Assembly (NCBI GenBank): GCA_946409145.1
Contig: CAMJVA010000074.1
Span: forward strand, 1 to 7,765
Direction: 5' to 3'
DNA: 7,765 bases
From: an uncultured Enterococcus sp.
Lineage (GTDB): Bacteria; Bacillota; Bacilli; Lactobacillales; Enterococcaceae
A program made the position numbers and the translations under genes. Shown in pieces: positions 1 to 5,558 of the stretch (position 1 is its first letter; each line of letters opens with the position of its first letter). The notes under the pieces were generated by a model that saw only the letters and a program-made list of their open reading frames with translations, was not told where the DNA came from and did not search any database.

Positions 1-974
1 ATTTCAGTGTTTGTTACAAACAAATCATCCCCAACTAATTGAACTTTATTACCAAGACGGTCAGTTAATACTTTCCAGCCATCCCAGTCATTTTCGTCCA
101 TAGCATCTTCAATAGTGATGATTGGGTATTTGTTAACTAATTCTTCAATGTAATCTACTTGTTCAGCAGCAGTGCGTTTAGCAGCATTTTCACCTTCGAA
201 TTTAGTGTAATCATAAACACCGTCTTCATAAAATTCAGATGCAGCACAGTCTAAACCAAGCATAATGTCTTTTCCTGGTTCTAAGTTAGCTGCTTTAATA
301 GCAGATAAAATAGTTTCAATTGCATCTTCTGTTCCTTCAAAACGTGGAGCAAAACCACCTTCATCACCAACAGAAGTTTCTAGACCACGTTTAGCTAAAA
401 TAGATTTTAAAGCGTGGAAAGTTTCAGCACCCCAGCGTAAAGCTTCTTTAAATGAAGGAGCTCCTACTGGCATAATCATGAATTCTTGGAAAGCGATTGG
501 AGCATCAGAGTGAGAACCACCGTTAATGATGTTCATCATTGGAGTAGGTAAAACTTTAGTGTTAAAGCCGCCTAAGTAGTGGTATAAAGGAATTTCTAAA
601 TAATCAGCAGCAGCACGAGCTACGGCAATAGAAACACCTAAAATAGCGTTAGCTCCTAATTTACCTTTGTTAGGAGTACCATCTAAAGCGATCATCGCTT
701 TATCAATCGCCATTTGGTCACGTACATCGTAGCCAATGATAGCTTCAGCAATAATGTTATTTACATTATCAACAGCTTTTTGAACCCCTTTGCCACCGTA
801 ACGAGATTTGTCTCCGTCACGTAATTCTACAGCTTCATGTTCACCAGTGGAAGCACCAGATGGTACTAATCCACGACCAAATGCGCCGCTTTCTGTGTAA
901 ACTTCTACTTCGATCGTTGGGTTGCCGCGGGAATCTAGGATTTCGCGAGCATAAACGTCAGTAATAATTGACAT
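1..974 (-). CDS. eno: enolase (phosphopyruvate hydratase), C-terminus cut off by window edge
   Basis: Enolase interconverts 2-phosphoglycerate and phosphoenolpyruvate in the cytoplasm and needs Mg2+. I translated the strand from the ATG at 972-974. It gives 324 continuous codons before the window ends, against about 430 in the family, so roughly the last quarter is missing. The N-terminus reads MSIITDVYAREILDSRGNPT, a hallmark start. Visible active-site positions by family alignment are His155 and Glu164 (SHSDAPIAFQEF), Glu205 (GDEGGFAP), and the metal ligands Asp242 (LGLDCAASEF), Glu289 (TIEDAMDENDW) and Asp316 (LVGDDLF). The catalytic lysines of the C-terminal part lie outside the window. 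A ribosome binding site AAAGGAGA sits about 10 bases before the ATG. It is the last visible gene of the cggR operon, 96 bases after tpiA, and may also have its own promoter. Identification is certain. Confidence 0.98.
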   Translation of the reverse strand, partial: MSIITDVYAREILDSRGNPTIEVEVYTESGAFGRGLVPSGASTGEHEAVELRDGDKSRYGGKGVQKAVDNVNNIIAEAIIGYDVRDQMAIDKAMIALDGTPNKGKLGANAILGVSIAVARAAADYLEIPLYHYLGGFNTKVLPTPMMNIINGGSHSDAPIAFQEFMIMPVGAPSFKEALRWGAETFHALKSILAKRGLETSVGDEGGFAPRFEGTEDAIETILSAIKAANLEPGKDIMLGLDCAASEFYEDGVYDYTKFEGENAAKRTAAEQVDYIEELVNKYPIITIEDAMDENDWDGWKVLTDRLGNKVQLVGDDLFVTNTE

Positions 975-1005
975 GTCAAAATCTCTCCTTTGAGTTTTGG
1001 TATGA

Positions 1006-1023
1006 TTAAGGGGTTTCCCTTAA
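1006..1023 (-). other. hairpin in the eno leader, without a T-tract
   Basis: A perfect 7-bp inverted repeat (TTAAGGG / CCCTTAA) with a 4-base loop lies 32 bases before the eno start. On the transcribed strand it is followed by TCATACC rather than a run of T, so it does not look like an intrinsic terminator. It falls just downstream of a candidate eno promoter and would then sit at the very 5' end of a short eno mRNA. Stem-loops in that position are known to protect Gram-positive mRNAs from 5'-end-dependent decay. That role here is inference. Confidence 0.55.
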
Positions 1024-1028
1024 GTCCT

Positions 1029-1057
1029 ATGATAAATTTTTTCTAACTGAATTGCAA
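1029..1057 (-). promoter_or_regulatory. candidate internal promoter for eno (sigma-A type)
   Basis: On the minus strand, TTGCAA (1052-1057) and TATCAT (1029-1034) are separated by exactly 17 bases. They match the -35 consensus at 4 of 6 positions and the -10 consensus at 5 of 6. Transcription would start near 1022, inside the tpiA-eno gap. This would let eno be expressed independently of CggR control. The gap is A+T-rich, so a chance match is possible. Confidence 0.45.
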
Positions 1058-1070
1058 ATACAATCAGTGA

Positions 1071-1826
1071 TTATTTTACAGCTTCAAGTAAAGCTAAGAA
1101 AGAATCAGCTTGTAAAGAAGCGCCACCAACTAAAGCACCGTCGATGTTTTCTTTTGCCATATAATCTTTGATGTTTTCTGGTTTAACAGAACCGCCGTAT
1201 TGAATACGAACGCTATCTGCTACATCTTGACCAAAAAGATCTGCAACAGTTTGACGAACAACGCCACAAGTTTCATCAGCATCTTCTGCATTAGATGATT
1301 TACCTGTTCCAATGGCCCAAATAGGTTCATAAGCGATCACTAGAGAAGATACTTGACCAGGAGTTAAATCTTTTAAAGCTCCTTTAATTTGTCCAGCAAT
1401 CCATTCTTTAGTAATGCCTTCTTCTTTTTGTTCCAAAGTTTCTCCACAGCAGATAATTGGAATCATGCCGTTTGAAAAAATTGCTTTAGCTTTTTTATTA
1501 ATTTCTTCATCTGTTTCGTGGAAATATTCCCGACGTTCAGAATGACCAATAATCACATAATCAACCCCAAGATCAGAAAGGGCAGCTGGAGAAGTTTCTC
1601 CAGTATAAGCTCCTTCATTTTCCCAGAAGCAATTTTGAGCAGCAATTTTAAGGTCTGTTCCTTGAGCAAGTTCAGTTAATTCTTGTAAGAATAAAGCAGG
1701 TGCTCCAATAACAGCATCTACTTTTGAACTTTCAGGCAATTTGTTTTTCACAGCTTCTCCAAAGCTTTTAGCTTCAGCAGCTGTTTTATTCATTTTCCAG
1801 TTTCCAGCAATAATCGGTTTACGCAT
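1071..1826 (-). CDS. tpiA: triosephosphate isomerase
   Basis: This enzyme interconverts dihydroxyacetone phosphate and glyceraldehyde 3-phosphate in the cytoplasm, feeding both aldolase products into the gap reaction. The 251-residue length is normal for a complete TIM-barrel enzyme. All catalytic elements are visible: Asn9 and Lys11 in GNWKMNK, His95 in IGHSERR, the general base Glu167 in AYEPIWAIGTGK (whose end forms the flexible phosphate lid), and the phosphate-binding loops YGGSVK (210-215) and GALVGGASL (230-238). The ATG lies only 16 bases after the pgk stop, and its ribosome binding site AAAGAGG (1835-1841) lies against the pgk stop, so the two genes are probably co-translated. No promoter fits in the gap. 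Nothing is unusual in the protein. Confidence 0.99.
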   Translation of the reverse strand: MRKPIIAGNWKMNKTAAEAKSFGEAVKNKLPESSKVDAVIGAPALFLQELTELAQGTDLKIAAQNCFWENEGAYTGETSPAALSDLGVDYVIIGHSERREYFHETDEEINKKAKAIFSNGMIPIICCGETLEQKEEGITKEWIAGQIKGALKDLTPGQVSSLVIAYEPIWAIGTGKSSNAEDADETCGVVRQTVADLFGQDVADSVRIQYGGSVKPENIKDYMAKENIDGALVGGASLQADSFLALLEAVK

Positions 1827-1842
1827 AAGTTACGCCTCTTTC

Positions 1843-3042
1843 TTATTTTTCGGAAATAGCAGCAAGTCCTGGTAAAGTTTTTCCTTCTAATAATTCCATA
1901 GAAGCGCCCCCACCAGTAGAAATATGAGTAAATTTATCAGCAAAACCTAATTGAATAGCAGCCGCTGCAGAGTCTCCTCCACCAATAATAGTTGTGGCGC
2001 CTTCAAGGTTTGCAATAGCTTCACACACACCAATTGTACCATTAGCAAAGTTACTCATTTCAAACACACCCATTGGTCCGTTCCAAACGACTGTTTTAGC
2101 GCCGTCTAATTCTTGAGCAAATTTTGCAATAGATTCAGGTCCAATATCTAAACCTAATTGACCTTCTGGAACATCCCAAGGGTGTTGTTCAAAAGGTACA
2201 TCATTAGAAAATTCTTTAGCTGTTAAAGAGTCAATTGGTAAAATTAATTTGTCTCCAGCTTTTTCCATGATTTCTTTAGCTAATTCAACTTTATCTTCTT
2301 CAACTAAGGAATTTCCGATTTCGATTCCTTTCGCTTTGTAGAAAGTATAAGTCATACCGCCACCGATTAAAATTTTATCAGCTTTAGCAATTAAGTTTTC
2401 AATAACGCCGATTTTATCAGAAACTTTGGCTCCACCTAAGATAGCTACAAAAGGACGTTTTGGTTCTTCGACAGCGTCTCCAATGAATTTAATTTCTTTT
2501 TCCATTAAAAAGCCAGCAGCAGATGGAAGATTAGAAGCGATACCAACGTTTGAAGCATGAGCCCGGTGTGCAGTACCAAAAGCATCATTAACAAAAACGT
2601 CACCTAAAGATGCCCAGTATTTTCCAAGTTCTGGATCATTTTTAGATTCTTTTTTACCATCAATATCTTCAAAACGAGTGTTTTCAACAACTAACACATC
2701 GCCTGCTTGCATTTTACTAATTGCTTCTTCTAATTTTTCTCCACGAGTTTCAGGAACGAAAGTAACTTCTTTTCCTAAAAGTTCGCCTAAACGTTTTGCT
2801 ACAGGAGCTAAAGATTTTCCTGCTTTATCTTCTTCAGTTTTAACTCGACCTAAATGAGAGAATAAAATAGCTTTGCCGCCGTTATCAATAATATATTGAA
2901 TAGTTGGTAATGCAGCTACAATCCGGTTGTCATTAGTAATAACGCCATCTTTAACTGGTACGTTGAAATCTACCCGCACTAAGACTTTTTTGTCTTTTAA
3001 TTCATTGCGTTCTTGTAAATCTTTGACAGTTACTTTTGCCAT
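1843..3042 (-). CDS. pgk: phosphoglycerate kinase
   Basis: The kinase transfers the acyl phosphate of 1,3-bisphosphoglycerate to ADP, the first ATP-yielding step of glycolysis; it is a cytoplasmic monomer. The 399 residues match the usual 394-400. The N-terminal substrate domain has RVDFNVP (23-29), SHLGR (62-66) and the basic-patch segment GDVFVNDAFGTAHR (147-160). The C-terminal nucleotide domain has GGAKVSDK (203-210), VVWNGPMGVFE (318-328) and IGGGDSAAA (353-361). The start is supported by a strong site AAGGAGGA (3051-3058), eight bases before the ATG. Between this site and the upstream hairpin (3071-3102) there is no room for a promoter, so pgk probably depends on read-through from gap. 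Confidence 0.99.
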   Translation of the reverse strand: MAKVTVKDLQERNELKDKKVLVRVDFNVPVKDGVITNDNRIVAALPTIQYIIDNGGKAILFSHLGRVKTEEDKAGKSLAPVAKRLGELLGKEVTFVPETRGEKLEEAISKMQAGDVLVVENTRFEDIDGKKESKNDPELGKYWASLGDVFVNDAFGTAHRAHASNVGIASNLPSAAGFLMEKEIKFIGDAVEEPKRPFVAILGGAKVSDKIGVIENLIAKADKILIGGGMTYTFYKAKGIEIGNSLVEEDKVELAKEIMEKAGDKLILPIDSLTAKEFSNDVPFEQHPWDVPEGQLGLDIGPESIAKFAQELDGAKTVVWNGPMGVFEMSNFANGTIGVCEAIANLEGATTIIGGGDSAAAAIQLGFADKFTHISTGGGASMELLEGKTLPGLAAISEK

Positions 3043-3068
3043 GATACTATTCCTCCTTGGTTTTAAAT

Positions 3069-3102
3069 AAAAAAGCGGGAAGCGACAAGCCTTCCCGCTT
3101 TT
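3069..3102 (-). terminator. terminator-like hairpin between gap and pgk
   Basis: A perfect 12-bp inverted repeat (AAAAGCGGGAAG at 3071-3082, CTTCCCGCTTTT at 3091-3102) encloses an 8-base loop. Read on the minus strand it ends in six T residues (3069-3074), then ATTT. This is the layout of an intrinsic terminator, yet pgk, tpiA and eno lie downstream in the same direction and pgk shows no promoter of its own after it. The likely role is partial termination, giving abundant gap mRNA and less of the distal mRNA. Alternatively it could be a 3'-end stability element left after processing. Confidence 0.8.
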
Positions 3103-3140
3103 CTTTTTAACAGTCTTCAGCTTTCAACTAAAGTTTTAAA

Positions 3141-4142
3141 TTATAGTTTAGCGAAGTATTCTAAAGTACGAACTAATTGAGCAGTGTAGCTCATTTCGTT
3201 GTCATACCAAGCAACAGTTTTAACTAATTGGTTGTCTCCAACTGTCATAACTTTAGTTAAAGTTTCGTCAAATAATGAACCATAAGTCATGCCGATAATA
3301 TCAGCAGAAACAATAGGATCAACATTGTAGCCGTAAGATTCGTTAGTAGCAGCTTTCATAGCAGCGTTAACTTCATCAACAGTTACTTTTTTGTCTAAAA
3401 CAGTTACTAATTCAGTAATAGAACCAGTTGCAACTGGAACACGTTGAGCGGATCCGTCTAATTTACCTTTTAATTCAGGAATTACAGAGCCGATTGCTTT
3501 AGCAGCACCAGTTGTGTTAGGGATAATACTTTGTGCAGCAGCACGAGCACGACGTAAATCGCCTTTTTTGTGTGGAGCATCTAAAGTATTTTGGTCACCT
3601 GTGTAAGCGTGGATAGTAGTCATTAAACCTTCAACGATTCCAAATTCATCGTTTAAGACTTTAGCCATAGGAGCTAAGCAGTTAGTAGTACATGAAGCAC
3701 CAGAAATAACTGTTTCGTCTCCAGTTAAAATGTTGTGGTTAACGTTGTAAACGATTGTTGGAACATCGTCTCCACCAGGAGCAGAAATAACAACACGTTT
3801 AGCGCCACCTTTTAAGTGTTTTTCAGCTTTTTCTTTAGAAGTGAAGAAACCAGTACATTCAAGAACGATTTCAACTCCTAATTCGCCCCAAGGTAATTCT
3901 TCAGGGTTTGGATTAGCTAAAACTTTAACTTCTTTACCGTTAACGTTAAATGATCCTTCATGAACTTCAACAGTACCGTTGAAACGTCCTTGAGTTGTGT
4001 CATATTTTAATAAATGAGCTAATTGTGCAGCATCTGTTAAATCGTTGATTGCTACAACTTCAATACCTTCAACATCTTGGATACGACGGAATGCTAAGCG
4101 TCCGATACGTCCGAAACCGTTAATACCTACTTTTACTGTCAT
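3141..4142 (-). CDS. gap: glyceraldehyde-3-phosphate dehydrogenase, NAD-dependent glycolytic type
   Basis: The enzyme oxidises and phosphorylates glyceraldehyde 3-phosphate to 1,3-bisphosphoglycerate, producing NADH; it is a cytoplasmic tetramer. The 333 residues are the normal length. The Rossmann motif GINGFGRIGR (6-15) binds NAD. Asp34 in AINDLTD and the LDAPH segment (187-191) fit the NAD-using GapA type rather than the NADP-using GapB type. Catalytic Cys151 (SGASCTTNC) and His178 (TIHAYTGDQ) are present, as is the C-terminal WYDNEMSYT. A strong site AAAGGAGG (4153-4160) lies 10 bases before the ATG. The gene starts 43 bases after cggR and is followed by a terminator-like hairpin, so it could accumulate as a separate mRNA. 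The protein ends directly in YFAKL. Confidence 0.99.
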   Translation of the reverse strand: MTVKVGINGFGRIGRLAFRRIQDVEGIEVVAINDLTDAAQLAHLLKYDTTQGRFNGTVEVHEGSFNVNGKEVKVLANPNPEELPWGELGVEIVLECTGFFTSKEKAEKHLKGGAKRVVISAPGGDDVPTIVYNVNHNILTGDETVISGASCTTNCLAPMAKVLNDEFGIVEGLMTTIHAYTGDQNTLDAPHKKGDLRRARAAAQSIIPNTTGAAKAIGSVIPELKGKLDGSAQRVPVATGSITELVTVLDKKVTVDEVNAAMKAATNESYGYNVDPIVSADIIGMTYGSLFDETLTKVMTVGDNQLVKTVAWYDNEMSYTAQLVRTLEYFAKL

Positions 4143-4183
4143 TTACAGATTTCCTCCTTTAGAAAATCAAAAAAATATTTTTA

Positions 4184-4208
4184 TTTTAAAGGGTTACCCC
4201 TTTTAAAA
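4184..4208 (-). promoter_or_regulatory. hairpin across the cggR stop codon, possible mRNA processing or stability element
   Basis: TTTTAAAGGG (4184-4193) pairs with the facing CCC-TTT(T)-AAAA arm (4198-4208), leaving a 4-base loop and one bulged base. The cggR TAA (4186-4188) is inside the stem. On the transcribed strand the run of seven T (4169-4175) comes 8 bases after the stem, too far for a normal intrinsic terminator. In Bacillus subtilis the cggR-gapA mRNA is cut near the end of cggR and a stem-loop protects the gapA product. This hairpin sits in the equivalent place, so the same function is a reasonable inference. Confidence 0.6.
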
Positions 4209-5220
4209 TCTCATTAGCACACGCTTCATCTGTGATGAGACGCGTTTGTTTTGGAGCATTTTTAAGATAAGCTTTAACCGCTTTACCTTTTGATTTCCCA
4301 CCTACTACAGCAATGACCAAGGGAATATTTTCCAAGTCTCTTAATTGTAGCCCAATTCGTGGGATTTTGTAAACTACTTGACCATTTTCGTCAAAAAAAT
4401 AACCAAAAGTTTCCCCAACAGCATTTTTTGCCTTTAACATGGAAAGTTCTTCTACTGACATTTTTCTTCTGGCAGCCATGTGCATGGCTTTTCCTACTGA
4501 ATAAATGACCGCATCACTTTTTTCAATCATTTTTAACACTTCTTGCACCATAGGCTCTTGTAAAAGAGGCTTATAAGTTTCTGGACTCACTTGTTCAGGA
4601 ACATATAAAGCGCGATAACTTCCTCCAGAACGTTTTGCCATCACTGAAGAAATTGTATTTGCTTGAACATCGACCATTTCTCCAATGCCTCCTCGTGCTG
4701 GAACAAAAGCATTGTGACGATCGTGTTCTAAATTCTGCAAATTTTCAGCAACGGTTGCCATGGTTGTGCCACCCATAACGGAAATAATATTGTTTTTATG
4801 GGGTAAGTGTTGATCTAATAATTGTTGAACAACTTTTCCAAATTCAGCCACTACTTTTTTTTCTGTATCAGAATTTCCTGCTACAATAAAACATTCTTCA
4901 ATGCCAAAAAGATTTTCAATTTTTCTTTCTAGTTGATTTCTTCCCCCAAGGGCGTCCATGAGACTTTCTAATCCTTGAAAAGTTTTTAAACCTTCCTTAG
5001 TTAAGCCCATCCCACTTTTAGAAACCACTAGTAAGCCTTGATTTCTTAAAGCATCCGTGTCTGTTCGTAAGCTTCTTTCTGATACGCCTAACTTTTCAGC
5101 TAGGGTTCTTCTTCCCACAGGCTGCATCCAAAATAAATAACGCAATATTTTGTAGCGCTCCAAGACGGTTTTGGTCCAATCAGGAGCGATTTTTTCTAAA
5201 AGCTTCCATTCATGCTCCAT
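4186..5220 (-). CDS. cggR: CggR, central glycolytic gene repressor (SorC/DeoR family)
   Basis: CggR represses the cggR-gap-pgk-tpiA-eno operon. In Bacillus subtilis it is released when fructose 1,6-bisphosphate rises. The 344 residues match the family (about 340). An N-terminal winged helix-turn-helix covers roughly residues 20-75, with the core VGRRTLAEKLGVSERSLR at 35-52. The rest is a sugar-phosphate-binding SorC domain with GGTT (150-153), PARGGIGE (174-181), QANT (186-189), AARRKMS (249-255) and GGKSKGKAV (327-335), which correspond to ligand-loop segments of that fold. The ATG at 5220 is directly preceded by an in-frame TAA, so no longer start is possible. The nearest Shine-Dalgarno match, AAAGGA (5234-5239), lies an unusually long 13 bases upstream, which would fit modest translation of a repressor. 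Autoregulation is expected from the upstream operator. Confidence 0.96.
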   Translation of the reverse strand: MEHEWKLLEKIAPDWTKTVLERYKILRYLFWMQPVGRRTLAEKLGVSERSLRTDTDALRNQGLLVVSKSGMGLTKEGLKTFQGLESLMDALGGRNQLERKIENLFGIEECFIVAGNSDTEKKVVAEFGKVVQQLLDQHLPHKNNIISVMGGTTMATVAENLQNLEHDRHNAFVPARGGIGEMVDVQANTISSVMAKRSGGSYRALYVPEQVSPETYKPLLQEPMVQEVLKMIEKSDAVIYSVGKAMHMAARRKMSVEELSMLKAKNAVGETFGYFFDENGQVVYKIPRIGLQLRDLENIPLVIAVVGGKSKGKAVKAYLKNAPKQTRLITDEACANEILKGVTL

Positions 5221-5247
5221 TTAATCCGACCAATCCTTTCTGAGGTG

Positions 5248-5283
5248 GGCACTTTTTGACCAGCATAGACCAGAAACGACCCA
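5248..5283 (-). promoter_or_regulatory. putative CggR operator, tandem 36-bp element
   Basis: On the minus strand the sequence reads TGGGTC-N6-GGTC-N4-CTGGTC-N6-TGCC. The published Bacillus subtilis operator is CGGGAC-N6-TGTC-N4-CGGGAC-N6-TGTC, so the spacing of all four blocks is identical. From my memory of the B. subtilis site, the left half matches closely (GGG-C-GTTT-T-GTC kept) and the right half less well. It lies between the main cggR promoter and the cggR start, as in Bacillus. There CggR bound as a tetramer is thought to hinder transcription from downstream of the promoter. Assignment rests on architecture plus position, with cggR adjacent. Confidence 0.75.
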
Positions 5284-5291
5284 TGTCTGAT

Positions 5292-5341
5292 AAAAAAATT
5301 GCGAGAACAAAGTCAAAACCTATCTTTTTCCTTTCCCTCAC
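5292..5341 (-). promoter_or_regulatory. possible attenuator-like hairpin at the start of the cggR leader
   Basis: At the predicted 5' end of the transcript, GTGAG (5337-5341) can pair with CTCGC (5301-5305), including one G-U pair. It is reinforced by AAAG with CTTT inside and separated by a small internal loop. On the transcribed strand AA and then seven T (5292-5298) follow. The loop is large and the stem imperfect, so this is weak as a terminator. The same 5' arm could instead pair with CCTCA at 5241-5245, nearer the ribosome binding site. Confidence 0.25.
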
Positions 5342-5348
5342 GAGGTTC

Positions 5349-5377
5349 ATTTTAACATTGAATTAAAATTGTGACAA
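5349..5377 (-). promoter_or_regulatory. main promoter of the cggR-gap-pgk-tpiA-eno operon
   Basis: On the minus strand, TTGTCA (5372-5377) and TAAAAT (5349-5354) are exactly 17 bases apart. Each matches its consensus at 5 of 6 positions, and the -10 is preceded by TGT, an extended -10 motif. Transcription would start near 5341-5342, giving a leader of about 120 bases that contains the CggR operator. A second, weaker candidate, TTGACT (5311-5316), 18 bases, TATCAG (5287-5292), would start inside the operator itself. Confidence 0.75.
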
Positions 5378-5390
5378 GCTTTTAAACTAA

Positions 5391-5454
5391 AAATTATCGA
5401 ATTCACTCCTTTATCCTCTTCTAGCTCAATTAATCTCTTCAGTAAATTATCGAA
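5391..5454. repeat. 11-bp direct repeat AAATTATCGAA, two copies
   Basis: Identical copies lie at 5391-5401 and 5444-5454, 53 bases apart, which is close to five helical turns. They fall in the gene-free stretch between the two divergent promoters. A paired binding site for an unknown regulator is possible, but the DNA is so A+T-rich that chance is also plausible. Confidence 0.35.
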
Positions 5455-5493
5455 AGAATTTTTTCTTTTAAAAAAAGATAAGCTTCACTTACT

Positions 5494-5529
5494 TTATGCT
5501 AGATGTATTTTTGAAAAAATTATGCTAGA
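5494..5529. repeat. 10-bp direct repeat TTATGCTAGA, two copies
   Basis: Identical copies lie at 5494-5503 and 5520-5529, 26 bases apart, just upstream of the flavoprotein gene. Each contains TATGCT, a 4-of-6 match to a -10 element, but neither has a convincing -35 at the right distance. They may be a duplicated promoter fragment or an operator pair for the downstream gene. Confidence 0.35.
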
Positions 5530-5558
5530 CTGCAAAAAGAATCATTTAGGAGGGAAAT

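Larger units (their letters stand above)
5221..5558. other. divergent regulatory region between cggR and the flavoprotein gene
   Basis: These 338 bases hold no credible gene. The left part (5221-5377) carries the cggR leader: weak ribosome binding site, tandem CggR-type operator, a terminator-like hairpin and a good minus-strand promoter. The right part (5378-5558) is very A+T-rich and must hold the promoter for the plus-strand flavoprotein gene. The best match I find is TTCACT (5484-5489), 16 bases, TATTTT (5506-5511), which is weak. Two short direct repeats also lie here. The flavoprotein ribosome binding site AGGAGGG (5548-5554) is strong. I found no clear CcpA (cre) site. Confidence 0.7.

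Noticed and set aside
265..513. 82-codon plus-strand open frame
   Set aside because: It lies wholly antisense to the well-conserved eno coding sequence, has no ribosome binding site and resembles no family.
3138..3143. Perfect TATAAT on the minus strand at the gap stop codon, as a pgk promoter
   Set aside because: No acceptable -35 at 16-18 bases, and transcription would start before the gap-pgk hairpin. The hexamer arises from the CTA TAA codons.
3740..3765. Partial cre-like sequence (TGTAAACGATTG) inside gap
   Set aside because: The right half of the CcpA consensus is missing and the position is deep in coding sequence. No clear cre was seen near the operon promoter.
4470..4495. TGGCAG...TGCA resembling a sigma-54 -24/-12 promoter
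   Set aside because: The GG-to-GC spacing is one base short and it lies inside cggR on the opposite strand; rpoN next door prompted the search.
5210..5284. 24-residue minus-strand leader frame overlapping the cggR start
   Set aside because: No ribosome binding site before its ATG; it is largely made of the operator sequence, so a leader peptide is not supported.
5283..5366. 27-residue plus-strand frame in the divergent region, basic then hydrophobic (begins MSDKK)
   Set aside because: No ribosome binding site, and it overlaps the operator and cggR leader in antisense.
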